From NCBI GenBank assembly GCA_902518075.1, contig CABYEX010000025.1, positions 1 to 19,704 on the forward strand: DNA of 19,704 nt, read 5' to 3'. Both the position numbers and the translations under genes were made by a program. Below, one piece after another: positions 7,566-14,197 of this stretch (position 1 is its first letter; each line of letters opens with the position of its first letter). The notes beneath the pieces are model-generated. The model made no database searches, had not been told where the DNA came from, and worked only from the letters and a program-made list of their open reading frames with translations. The stretch comes from Halieaceae bacterium (GTDB lineage Bacteria; Pseudomonadota; Gammaproteobacteria; Pseudomonadales; Halieaceae).

Positions 7566-8336
7566 TCAGTCCAGTGTGAGGTCCATGGAGTACTGGAAAT
7601 GGGCCGGGTTATAAAGCACTTTTAGAAAATCCAGAATTTGTTCGTCACCCGCGCCCGTCTTTTGATACGAGCGTCTGGTCAGACTCAGTAGCGGACTTCC
7701 CTCAGCCACATCCAAGGCATCCGCCACCGACGCATCAGCAGAGACCGCCGACAGGGTTTGGGTCACATGGCTGACTTCAAGACCCTGTTGCCGGAAATAA
7801 CTCAGTCGCGGGGTATTTTCGAAAATCGCCGGGTCTGCGGGCATCTCCACTCCTGCAGTCCAGCTGTTGTAGTGTCCAAACTTCATGCCGTCGCGCTCGC
7901 GGACCCGCAACAGGTGCAAGGCCGTCTCGCCGTCGGCGAGTCGCAGGTCCTCACGGATCGCCCAGGGCGGCACGCGCATACCGTAATCGAGAATATGCGC
8001 CGAGGAGTTACGCGCCATACTTTCGATCTCCTGCAGCATACCTGTCAGCGGTGCTTGTACGGGCTTCGGCGAGTACTGGTAAATCACGTGGGTGCCGCGA
8101 CCACGCCGTCGCTCGACCAACTCCTCGGTGGCTAAATCATCCATCGCGCGCTTGGCCGTGATCCGCGACACCTTGAACAGGTCGGCCAACTGCTCCTCAG
8201 GAGGCAGCCGGAGACCCAGCGCCAGCGTGCCATCAAGGATTCTTGCCTTCACTAAGGAATAGAGCTGGTGATAGAGCGGCGTCGGCGAGGACTTGGATAC
8301 CTGACCAATCAAGTGTGAACTGAAAATGTCTACCAT
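7566..8336 (-). CDS. GntR-family transcriptional regulator, HutC subfamily (UTRA domain)
   Basis: This 256-aa regulator has an N-terminal GntR winged helix (about residues 18-85, with PLYHQLYSLVKARILDG, LPPEEQLADLFKVSR and the wing ELVERRRGRGTHV). A C-terminal UTRA effector domain (about 95-250) includes LHLLRVRERDG and ends in DFLKVLYNPAHFQYSMDL. HutC-type regulators are usually repressors released by a small pathway metabolite. I prefer ATG 8336, with AGGGA 7 bases upstream; an in-frame TTG at 8366 has no ribosome site. A TGATATATCA palindrome lies 40 bases upstream, and related sites precede four other transcription units, so it probably regulates itself and the surrounding cluster (inference). 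Its stop is 4 bases from that of the convergent nitrilase-like gene. Confidence 0.92.
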   Translation of the reverse strand: MVDIFSSHLIGQVSKSSPTPLYHQLYSLVKARILDGTLALGLRLPPEEQLADLFKVSRITAKRAMDDLATEELVERRRGRGTHVIYQYSPKPVQAPLTGMLQEIESMARNSSAHILDYGMRVPPWAIREDLRLADGETALHLLRVRERDGMKFGHYNSWTAGVEMPADPAIFENTPRLSYFRQQGLEVSHVTQTLSAVSADASVADALDVAEGSPLLSLTRRSYQKTGAGDEQILDFLKVLYNPAHFQYSMDLTLD

Positions 8337-8376
8337 GTCCCCGTCCCTGAGCGGCGCAACAGCCAATAAGGCTTAA

Positions 8377-8394
8377 TGATATATCAAAATAGGC
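8377..8394. promoter_or_regulatory. Operator-like palindrome, site B (regulator promoter)
   Basis: The perfect 10-base palindrome TGATATATCA (8377-8386) lies 40 bases upstream of the regulator start. Aligned to the 18-base form it reads TGATAT-ATCAAA-ATAGGC, with a poor right half, so it may be a half-site or use a shorter spacing. Its place in the regulator's own leader suggests autoregulation. Confidence 0.4.
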
Positions 8395-8477
8395 GTATTA
8401 CGTACTAGACAGCCTCGAATGTTCAGCTTTTGTTGCGTTTTCAAGCGTTGGCACGGCCCCTGCAAAGCCGATCATTT

Positions 8478-8495
8478 TGATATAATGTTATATCT
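8478..8495. promoter_or_regulatory. Operator-like palindrome, site C, over a -10 box
   Basis: TGATATAA-TG-TTATATCT is a near-perfect palindrome (7 of 8 arm positions pair) located 22 bases before the ATG at 8518. It contains TATAAT (8481-8486), a consensus -10 box for the plus strand, without a good -35 at normal spacing. A protein bound here would block that promoter, as expected of a GntR repressor. Confidence 0.55.
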
Positions 8496-8517
8496 TTAGT
8501 CTGTGGGGGCAGAACTG

Positions 8518-9198
8518 ATGGGCATTACCGAACTGGCCGTGCTGCGCTGGCTACACATCATTGCCATGGTGTATTGGTTAGGCGGCGAGTGGGGCGTTTT
8601 CAACACCTCGACCCATGTCATCAATCGCGATCTGTCGATGGAAGAGCGGCGGCGGCACATGCAGACCGCTTACCACATCGATATTCTGGCGCGCATCGGC
8701 ATCATCAGCTTGCTGCCGCTCGGGCTGCACATGGGTTACCTCTGGGGCGTGCAACCCTACGGCGGCAATTTCCTTGTGGCGGTATGGGTGCTGGCGATTG
8801 GCTGGTTGGCACTGTGCATTTCCGCTTATTTATACCGTGAAACCGACCAAGGCATTCAACTCACTCTCTGGGATGAGCGAGTGCGCTTTGTGTTGATCCC
8901 GGTGATGGTCATTTCATCGGTCAGCTCGCTGCTGGGTTATGGCCCGTTTAATGTCGGACCCATGCAGTACTGGTTTTCGATCAAGATTTTGCTCTACAGC
9001 GTGACGTTGATGATTGGCTTGAAACTGCGCTTCATCATGAGGGAGTGGACAACGCTGTTCCGCGTGCTGGCGGAGGGCCCGAATCAGGAAGCCGAGAACC
9101 AGTTAGAGAAAAGTCTCGCACTGGGCAAACGTCTGGCCTATTTCTACTGGATCACGATCGCATCTGTGGCGTTCTTCGGCGCGACTAAAGCCGTTTGA
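8518..9198 (+). CDS. Multi-spanning membrane protein of unknown function, paralogue of the one at 13536
   Basis: This 226-aa inner-membrane protein has roughly five hydrophobic segments (about residues 5-25, 55-75, 85-105, 122-142, 150-172) and a further one at 207-222. Shared with the 13536 protein are a His in helix 1 (His13), the YWLGGE/D motif (19-24), an Asp/Arg pair (Asp55, Arg59), a His in helix 2 (His71), a WDxRxRF segment (118-124), a lone Lys (Lys156) and an EGP motif (186-188). The conserved membrane His, Asp, Arg and Lys suggest cofactor binding, perhaps heme as in cytochrome-like or CopD-like proteins, or ion movement; this is inference. I chose ATG 8518, with GGGGG 8 bases upstream; GTG 8503 is possible. 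Operator site C lies directly upstream. It converges on the deacetylase-fold gene at 9205. Confidence 0.8.
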   Translation: MGITELAVLRWLHIIAMVYWLGGEWGVFNTSTHVINRDLSMEERRRHMQTAYHIDILARIGIISLLPLGLHMGYLWGVQPYGGNFLVAVWVLAIGWLALCISAYLYRETDQGIQLTLWDERVRFVLIPVMVISSVSSLLGYGPFNVGPMQYWFSIKILLYSVTLMIGLKLRFIMREWTTLFRVLAEGPNQEAENQLEKSLALGKRLAYFYWITIASVAFFGATKAV

Positions 9199-9204
9199 TC
9201 CCGA

Positions 9205-10122
9205 TCAGGCTGACGCTGCCTCAATGATCGGATGGGGCGAGGCATGCCATATCGCCTCGCCTCGCTTTACCAACAGCGCCTCAAGTATCTCCCGCACCGT
9301 GCGAATGCGGTGCGGCTGACCCACCAACCAAGGATGAAGATTCAGGGTCAGTAACCGACCGCCCTGCTCGCCGCCCTCCTTAATCAACAGATCGGCGGCA
9401 TCGATCACCTGTTGCGCGAGGCTGTCCTCGCTGTGCAGGTTTTGGGTGAGCACGAACACATCGTCGAGCTCCAGGCACGAGGGCAAGCAGGTCATGTCAC
9501 CCTGGGTGGTTTTAAAGTTATAAGGCAGCTCATCGTTCACCCAGTCACATTGATAGGTGAAGCCGTTTTTCGCCAGCAGCTCTGGCGTATTGGCGGTCTG
9601 GAGGCGCCCCGGGCTCAACCAACCCTTAATGGGTTGATCGGTAAATTGCTCAAGCGCCCGTCGCGAGTCAGCAATCCAGCCGGCTTCAGTATTGGCATTC
9701 ATCTCGCCAGCGTGCATGCAGAGCATGTTCCAGCCGTGGCCCAACCACTCATAACGCGTTTGCGCCAGACGCTCGAGTAACTGCGGGTAGCGCTCTGCAA
9801 GCGCCCCCGAGATGGCCAGAGACGGAGTCGCCTCGTACTCCGCCATGAGCTTTAGCAGCCGATAGATCCCCACCCGGTTACCGTAATCCCTGAGTGTGTA
9901 GTGACGCAGATCGGGGTATGGCATGGTTAGGGCGCCCGGTGGGGCGACCGCGGGCTTGTCGCCCGATAACGGGAAGTGCTGCACCGAGATATTGATCCAC
10001 AGCGCCAGCGGCTTGCCGCCCGGCCAAGTGACCGGTTTGCGGTCTTGCAGCATCGACCACTCGTAGCGGTCGTGGTCCATGCCGTGATGGCGTTGCGGAT
10101 ACTCGAGCAGATCGTTAGTCAT
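9205..10122 (-). CDS. PuuE-type polysaccharide-deacetylase-fold hydrolase (second of pair)
   Basis: This 305-aa cytoplasmic protein (no signal peptide) has the NodB-like barrel of the PuuE allantoinase/imidase branch. Landmarks are LALWINISVQHFPL (residues 39-52), RDYGNRVG (78-85), EWLGHGWN (125-132), WLSPGR (168-173) and NLHPWLVGQPHR (261-272), the last matching the H-P-x5-P-H-R close of this branch. Members hydrolyse allantoin, cyclic imides or related C-N bonds rather than sugars. Compared with its partner at 10119, Gln48-His49 replaces Glu41-Phe42 near the site where classical deacetylases carry a metal-binding Asp, so substrate or metal use may differ. Its ATG overlaps the partner's TGA by four bases (ATGA), showing translational coupling in the three-gene operon that starts at 11710. 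Confidence 0.85.
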   Translation of the reverse strand: MTNDLLEYPQRHHGMDHDRYEWSMLQDRKPVTWPGGKPLALWINISVQHFPLSGDKPAVAPPGALTMPYPDLRHYTLRDYGNRVGIYRLLKLMAEYEATPSLAISGALAERYPQLLERLAQTRYEWLGHGWNMLCMHAGEMNANTEAGWIADSRRALEQFTDQPIKGWLSPGRLQTANTPELLAKNGFTYQCDWVNDELPYNFKTTQGDMTCLPSCLELDDVFVLTQNLHSEDSLAQQVIDAADLLIKEGGEQGGRLLTLNLHPWLVGQPHRIRTVREILEALLVKRGEAIWHASPHPIIEAASA

Positions 10123-11042
10123 GCTGACGGCTCCGCGCCGCCACCGATCTGCGCCTGAAGATGGGAGAGCGAATACTCTGCAATCTCTCTGCCGGTGGTC
10201 ACCCAGACATCGGAATGGCCGGTGATGTATTCGAGCGCCTCTTCAAAGGCGCGTAGCCGATGCGGGCAACTGACCTGATAGTTGTGAGTGGGGATGCACA
10301 TCACCGTGCCGCTCTCGGCACCCTCTGCATAAAGTTGATCAAACGCACGACGAATAATCTCGCCATAACGCCGCGGCTCCATCTTCTGCACCACGTAGGC
10401 AATGGTGTCATTGAGCTCCAACGAGTACGGAATCGACACAAACGGCTTGCCGCTGCGGGTCTTCACCCAGGTGGGCTGATCGTCGTGGAACAGATCGCAG
10501 GTGTAGCGCCCGCCCGCCTCGGCAAAGAGATCGATGGTGTGGTTGGAGTGCGATAGCGCCGGCGCCAGATAGCCCGCGGGCCGCTGGCCGACCGCGCGCT
10601 CGATCGTTGCCATGGCATCTTCGATCATCTCTCGCTCCTCGTCCTCGGTGAGGCCGTAGGTATAGCGGGTGTTGTAGATACCGTGGCTGAAGAACTCCCA
10701 GTCGCGCTCTGCACACAGCGCGATGATCTCGGGGTGGTGTTCACACAGCGCGGCGGACAAGCTGATCGAGCCGCGCACGCCATATTTATCGAGCACCGCC
10801 ATCTGTCGCTGATGACCGACCCGGTTGCCATAGTCACGGATGCTGTAACCGGGCACCGGGGGGTAAGGGTGCGGCCAGGGCTTGCGATGTGGATTGGTCG
10901 GGGGGTCGAGTTCGTAAAACTCGATATTGGGCGCCACCCAAAACGCGAGGCGCGCCCCATTGGGCCATTCTATTTTTGGCCGACCCTCGTAAGCGCTGTA
11001 ATCGTAAAGATCGAGCTCGGCATTTTGTGCGCTATCGCTCAT
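10119..11042 (-). CDS. PuuE-type polysaccharide-deacetylase-fold hydrolase (first of pair)
   Basis: This 307-aa cytoplasmic protein belongs to the same NodB-like PuuE branch as its neighbour. Landmarks are LAFWVAPNIEFYEL (residues 32-45), RDYGNRVG (69-76), EFFSHGIYNTRYT (116-128), then LTEDEEREMIEDA as in PuuE proteins, and THNYQVSCPHRLRAF (252-266). The His of SHG (His120) and His253 are candidate metal or catalytic residues. Known relatives include Pseudomonas PuuE allantoinase and bacterial cyclic imide hydrolase, both opening a ring at an amide bond. It begins 2 bases after the amidohydrolase stop and overlaps the next gene by four bases. Two adjacent, diverged copies suggest either two ring substrates or a mixed complex (inference). 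Confidence 0.85.
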   Translation of the reverse strand: MSDSAQNAELDLYDYSAYEGRPKIEWPNGARLAFWVAPNIEFYELDPPTNPHRKPWPHPYPPVPGYSIRDYGNRVGHQRQMAVLDKYGVRGSISLSAALCEHHPEIIALCAERDWEFFSHGIYNTRYTYGLTEDEEREMIEDAMATIERAVGQRPAGYLAPALSHSNHTIDLFAEAGGRYTCDLFHDDQPTWVKTRSGKPFVSIPYSLELNDTIAYVVQKMEPRRYGEIIRRAFDQLYAEGAESGTVMCIPTHNYQVSCPHRLRAFEEALEYITGHSDVWVTTGREIAEYSLSHLQAQIGGGAEPSA

Positions 11043-11044
11043 GT

Positions 11045-11710
11045 TCAGCCCTGCTGGGAAAGCCAGTCGAGCACCTCACTAACACCCGGTACATCTGCAT
11101 ATTTAATGGCCAGGTCAGTGAGGTTCGCAAAATGGTAGCTCTCGTGTTTGTCGGCGACACACTCCTCGGGGACGATTGTTCGGTAGCCCCGCGACAGGGA
11201 ATCGACCGCCGTGGCGCGGATGCAGCCACTGGTAGAACCACCGGTGATGATCACAGTGTCCACCTGATGCCAAACACAGAGTGACTGTAGCGCCGTCTCG
11301 AAAAATGCCGAGGGCATCTTCTTGCAATAAATGACGTCGCGCTCTTGATTGATCTCTAGGCGATCATCAAACTCGGCACGCTCGGACCCGAACTTGATGT
11401 TCTGCAGTGAGTCTGGCGTGTCGGTGCGGGTACCCCAGACACCGCAGTCCTCACCCGATTCCATAAACGCCACATAGGTCCAGACCACCGGCCAATCCAG
11501 CGCCCGGAACGCCTTGGCTAACTGATTGACGTAATCCAGCTGCTTGGGGTCGGTTTCGTAAGCGGTTTTGAACAGGTCCGGACGGGTATAAGCCTTTTGC
11601 GGGTCCACGTTGACCAGGATGGCTTTCTTGCCAAACCCAAAGCGTGCGCGGCTAGGATTGTCCTTGATTTGCTGGAAGATCTGGCGCGCGGTGAGGTCAC
11701 TGGTTTCCAT
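11045..11710 (-). CDS. Isochorismatase-fold cysteine amidohydrolase
   Basis: This 221-aa protein of the isochorismatase superfamily keeps the catalytic triad: Asp36 in VNVDPQKAY, Lys130 in YCKKMPSAF and Cys163 in GGSTSGCIRATAVDS. The TSGC-x-R-x-TAVD form is typical of the N-carbamoylsarcosine amidase, maleamate amidohydrolase and ureidoacrylate amidohydrolase branch, which releases ammonia from an amide or carbamoyl group by a covalent thioester. The start is ATG 11710, with an AGGA ribosome site about 7 bases upstream; an earlier ATG at 11758 would place the operator inside the gene. It is first in the operon with the two PuuE-type hydrolases, so it probably acts on their ring-opened product (inference). 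Confidence 0.88.
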   Translation of the reverse strand: METSDLTARQIFQQIKDNPSRARFGFGKKAILVNVDPQKAYTRPDLFKTAYETDPKQLDYVNQLAKAFRALDWPVVWTYVAFMESGEDCGVWGTRTDTPDSLQNIKFGSERAEFDDRLEINQERDVIYCKKMPSAFFETALQSLCVWHQVDTVIITGGSTSGCIRATAVDSLSRGYRTIVPEECVADKHESYHFANLTDLAIKYADVPGVSEVLDWLSQQG

Positions 11711-11744
11711 TGTTATTCCTGTTTTGCTGGAGCGCGAATCGGCA

Positions 11745-11762
11745 TGATATAAAAACATATCA
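11745..11762. promoter_or_regulatory. Operator-like palindrome, site D (divergent region)
   Basis: TGATAT-AAAAAC-ATATCA has perfect six-base arms (seven counting the flanking A/T pair) around a six-base centre. It is the clearest full copy of the 18-base layout. It lies 34 bases upstream of the amidohydrolase ATG (11710) and about 60 bases upstream of the divergent ATG at 11822. For the plus strand, TTGCTG (11724-11729) and TATAAA (11748-11753) with an 18-base spacer form a plausible promoter whose -10 lies in the palindrome. One bound protein could control both operons. Confidence 0.55.
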
Positions 11763-11821
11763 TTAATACATAGCCAGATCTGACGTCGCAGATCAGGCCA
11801 TCAGAACCCAAAGGGAGCCGC

Positions 11822-12550
11822 ATGGGACACAAGCTTATCCGAGGAGCGATCCAGTACACCAGCCGCAAACCGGAGCGCATGGGGGAGGTCCGCGGACGCG
11901 AGGTCTTTACGCTCAGCTGCCAGCCTGACGGCACGGATGTACTACTCGCTCACTGTGAGATTGACGACGCCCCCAAGGTCACGCGAGACGTCTGCCTGGC
12001 GCTGCGGCATGCCGACTCCAGTCCGATTGACTGCTCGGTGAGGCTATCGGTTGGCGGCCAGTTCGAAGGCTCGGGCTGGATGCGCTTTGCCAAGGGCTAT
12101 GCCGAGTGTGAAACCTACAACGCGCGGGATGGGCGAATCAGTCAGGAACTCGAGACCGACGGTCAGGTGGGCTGGCTACAGAGCCACCCCATCATCGGCG
12201 ATGCGCTACTCATGCGGCTTTACCCACTGGAGCAAGGTCCCGGCGTTCACTCACTCAAGAACGTGTTCCTGACTTCGCCCGACCATCGCGGCGCCACAGG
12301 ACCCTTCTTCTTCGTGACCAGTTTCGATCTGGTCTATGTCGGTGAAGAAACTATCGAAGTGGCAGCAGGGCAGTTTCAGGCGCGCCACTTTCAGGTCACC
12401 GGCACCGCGGGCAACCTGCCCAAGGAGCACCCACCCTACGACGTGTGGTGCACCGCCGACGATGATTACCTGCTCCTCAGGGCCAGCGCCGAAGGCTACA
12501 TGCAAACACACTATGAGCTGACCGCGCTCACCATAGAGGACACACCGTGA
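11822..12550 (+). CDS. Hypothetical protein, weakly DUF3108-like
   Basis: This 242-aa soluble protein has no signal peptide or membrane segment and no enzyme motif that I recognise. It looks beta-rich. The C-terminal third (VGEETIEVAAGQFQARHFQV, then PPYDVWCTADDDYLLLRASA and a closing YELTAL) resembles the pattern of DUF3108-type lipocalin-like barrels, in which a core strand is followed by a W-x-tail and a final YEL strand; this is a weak resemblance. An AAGGGAG ribosome site precedes the ATG. It is the first gene of the plus-strand run, divergent from the amidohydrolase operon across site D, and precedes a VOC gene by 25 bases. A binding or carrier role for a pathway compound is possible but unproven. 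Confidence 0.65.
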   Translation: MGHKLIRGAIQYTSRKPERMGEVRGREVFTLSCQPDGTDVLLAHCEIDDAPKVTRDVCLALRHADSSPIDCSVRLSVGGQFEGSGWMRFAKGYAECETYNARDGRISQELETDGQVGWLQSHPIIGDALLMRLYPLEQGPGVHSLKNVFLTSPDHRGATGPFFFVTSFDLVYVGEETIEVAAGQFQARHFQVTGTAGNLPKEHPPYDVWCTADDDYLLLRASAEGYMQTHYELTALTIEDTP

Positions 12551-12575
12551 GCGTGTTGACCGGCGGGGTCCCGCG

Positions 12576-13418
12576 ATGATCGAGAATATGACCCTGCGCG
12601 TGCCGTCGCTGTCAGAGGCTGTGGCGGCTTATCACGCGTTGGGATATGAGGACGCCGGCGAGAGCAGTGCTGCAACCATTGCGCTGTCTGACCCCGCGCT
12701 GGAGGGCCTACCTCACCACAGCATTGTAATGTCGGAGGACCCGTTTCAAACGCTCACGATGGTGGAGTGGGAGGGCGAAGTGCCCACTCCCTTTGCAGCA
12801 CCGGGCTGGTCCGCGATGGAAGTGCTGGTAAAGGACCTAGATGCGCTGTTCGAGGAGCTGCCCGCCGCCTTCACGGTACTGAATCCGCCGGCGACGCTGT
12901 CATTTTCTGACCAGATTCGAGCCATGCAGGTCGCAGGCCCGGCAGGAGAGCTCGTTTACTTCACCGAGGTATCGGGTGAGGTGCCGGGCTTCGCGCTTCC
13001 TACCCCGACACGCCAGGTGAATCAGTGCTTCGTAATGATCAACGCCGTTACCGATATCCAACAATCGATCGCCTTCTATGCAGGACTTCTGGAGTGCGAA
13101 GCCCCCTCACCGATGCCCGCGCGGGTGTCGATCCTGTCGCGCGCCAATGGCTTGGATGAAGATCACCGCCACGATATCGCGCCGATCGCCCTGGGCCCCG
13201 GGCAACTGTTTGAGCTCGATCAGTGGGTGGCGCGCCCGCAGGAGTCTGGAAGCGCCATGCCCTGCGGCTGGCACTCGCTCTCTCTGCGTCGGAAGTGCCC
13301 ACCGCCAACTGGCATGGGTGAGGTGCGACGCGCAGTCACAGCCGATATAGACTGTTTTGATATCACGACACCCGACGGCGAACGCATTGAGTGGCTTTGC
13401 TCCGCGAGGATGGCGTAG
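12576..13418 (+). CDS. Double-domain VOC (glyoxalase/dioxygenase-fold) protein
   Basis: This 280-aa protein has two VOC-like modules and is clearly related to the one at 1217. The first module (residues 1-135) opens with MIENMTLRVPSLSEAVAAYH and closes with AMQVAGPAGELVYFTEV. The second opens near 147 with NQCFVMINAVTDIQQSIAFY and ends with TPDGERIEWLC. Only a GGCGGGG stretch serves as ribosome site, so coupling to the upstream gene is likely. Its reaction is unknown; the family covers lyases, isomerases and extradiol dioxygenases, and I do not see a convincing complete metal-ligand set. It sits in the plus-strand run with the second membrane protein, repeating the VOC and membrane-protein content of the other half of the cluster. 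Confidence 0.75.
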   Translation: MIENMTLRVPSLSEAVAAYHALGYEDAGESSAATIALSDPALEGLPHHSIVMSEDPFQTLTMVEWEGEVPTPFAAPGWSAMEVLVKDLDALFEELPAAFTVLNPPATLSFSDQIRAMQVAGPAGELVYFTEVSGEVPGFALPTPTRQVNQCFVMINAVTDIQQSIAFYAGLLECEAPSPMPARVSILSRANGLDEDHRHDIAPIALGPGQLFELDQWVARPQESGSAMPCGWHSLSLRRKCPPPTGMGEVRRAVTADIDCFDITTPDGERIEWLCSARMA

Positions 13419-13535
13419 TGGGCGACAACTCTCTCGACCGACTGCTAGTCGAACAAGCCCTATCGGTTATTTACGGGCGTTGAATCAAACCGACACAAGG
13501 TCTGGCCGCGCCGAAACTCGCTGAGGAGCATACCT

Positions 13536-14186
13536 ATGTATACGCTACTACTTTTGGTTCACGTCCTGGCTCTGGTGTACTGGCTGGGGGGTGACCTCGG
13601 TACGTTTCTCTCCAGCCGGCACGTGCTTCGAAGAGAACTCGGTGTCGAGTCCCGTCAAACCGCCTTCAAGATCCTGATGGAGTGCGACATGGGGCCGCGC
13701 CTCGCGATGCCGATTATTCTCGGCTCGGGCTGTCATCTCGCAGCATTACGCTGGCCAAACGTGCTGCCTGCTGAAGTCGCACTGTTAGGCTGGCTGCTGA
13801 TAGCGATTTGGGTAGGACTGGTCGCCGCCATTCACAGCCCAATATGTCATCGCATGCCCTCGCTGACGCAATGGGACCTGCGACTGAGATTTGCGGTGTT
13901 CATAGGCCTTTTGGGTGCCAGTGCCTATGGCCTGACTTTAGGCTTGCCAGGGTGGATTGCGCTGAAGATTGCCGTGTTCGCTGTCTTGGTGGCCTGCGGT
14001 ATCGCCGTCCGCTTTGCGCTCAAGCCTTTTGCCATCGCCTATACGAGCATGGTGAGCGAGGGCCCCAGTGACGCCGGCAATGCCGCCATGATTACCCACA
14101 TGGGCGTGGTACGACGCTATGTCTGGGTGATCTGGATCGGGTTGTTCGTGAATGCCGCGCTCGGTCTTCACGTGATTACATTCTGA
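13536..14186 (+). CDS. Multi-spanning membrane protein of unknown function, paralogue of the one at 8518
   Basis: This 216-aa inner-membrane protein is mostly hydrophobic, with about six segments (residues 2-20, 54-70, 80-100, 118-138, 141-160 and 196-213). It shares with the 8518 protein His9 in helix 1, YWLGGD (15-20), His29, Asp51/Arg55, His67, WDLRLRF (113-119), Lys144 and EGP (175-177). A strong GAGGAG ribosome site lies 7 bases before the ATG. I cannot name the family with confidence; the conserved helix histidines suggest a heme- or metal-binding membrane protein, or a transporter subunit (inference). The MFS gene begins 12 bases after its stop, so both are probably in one transcript. 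Confidence 0.8.
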   Translation: MYTLLLLVHVLALVYWLGGDLGTFLSSRHVLRRELGVESRQTAFKILMECDMGPRLAMPIILGSGCHLAALRWPNVLPAEVALLGWLLIAIWVGLVAAIHSPICHRMPSLTQWDLRLRFAVFIGLLGASAYGLTLGLPGWIALKIAVFAVLVACGIAVRFALKPFAIAYTSMVSEGPSDAGNAAMITHMGVVRRYVWVIWIGLFVNAALGLHVITF

Positions 14187-14197
14187 ATGACGCCCAC

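Noticed and set aside
9205..11042. Cell-wall or chitin deacetylase role for the two deacetylase-fold proteins
   Set aside because: No signal peptide, PuuE-branch motifs and an operon with an amidohydrolase all point to cytoplasmic C-N bond hydrolysis.
11711..11758. Upstream start for the amidohydrolase at 11758
   Set aside because: It would put the operator palindrome inside the coding region; ATG 11710 has a proper ribosome site and the expected family length.
13439..13451. CGACT-gct-AGTCG mini hairpin between the VOC and membrane genes
   Set aside because: A five-base stem with no T-run is expected by chance and is not convincing as a terminator.
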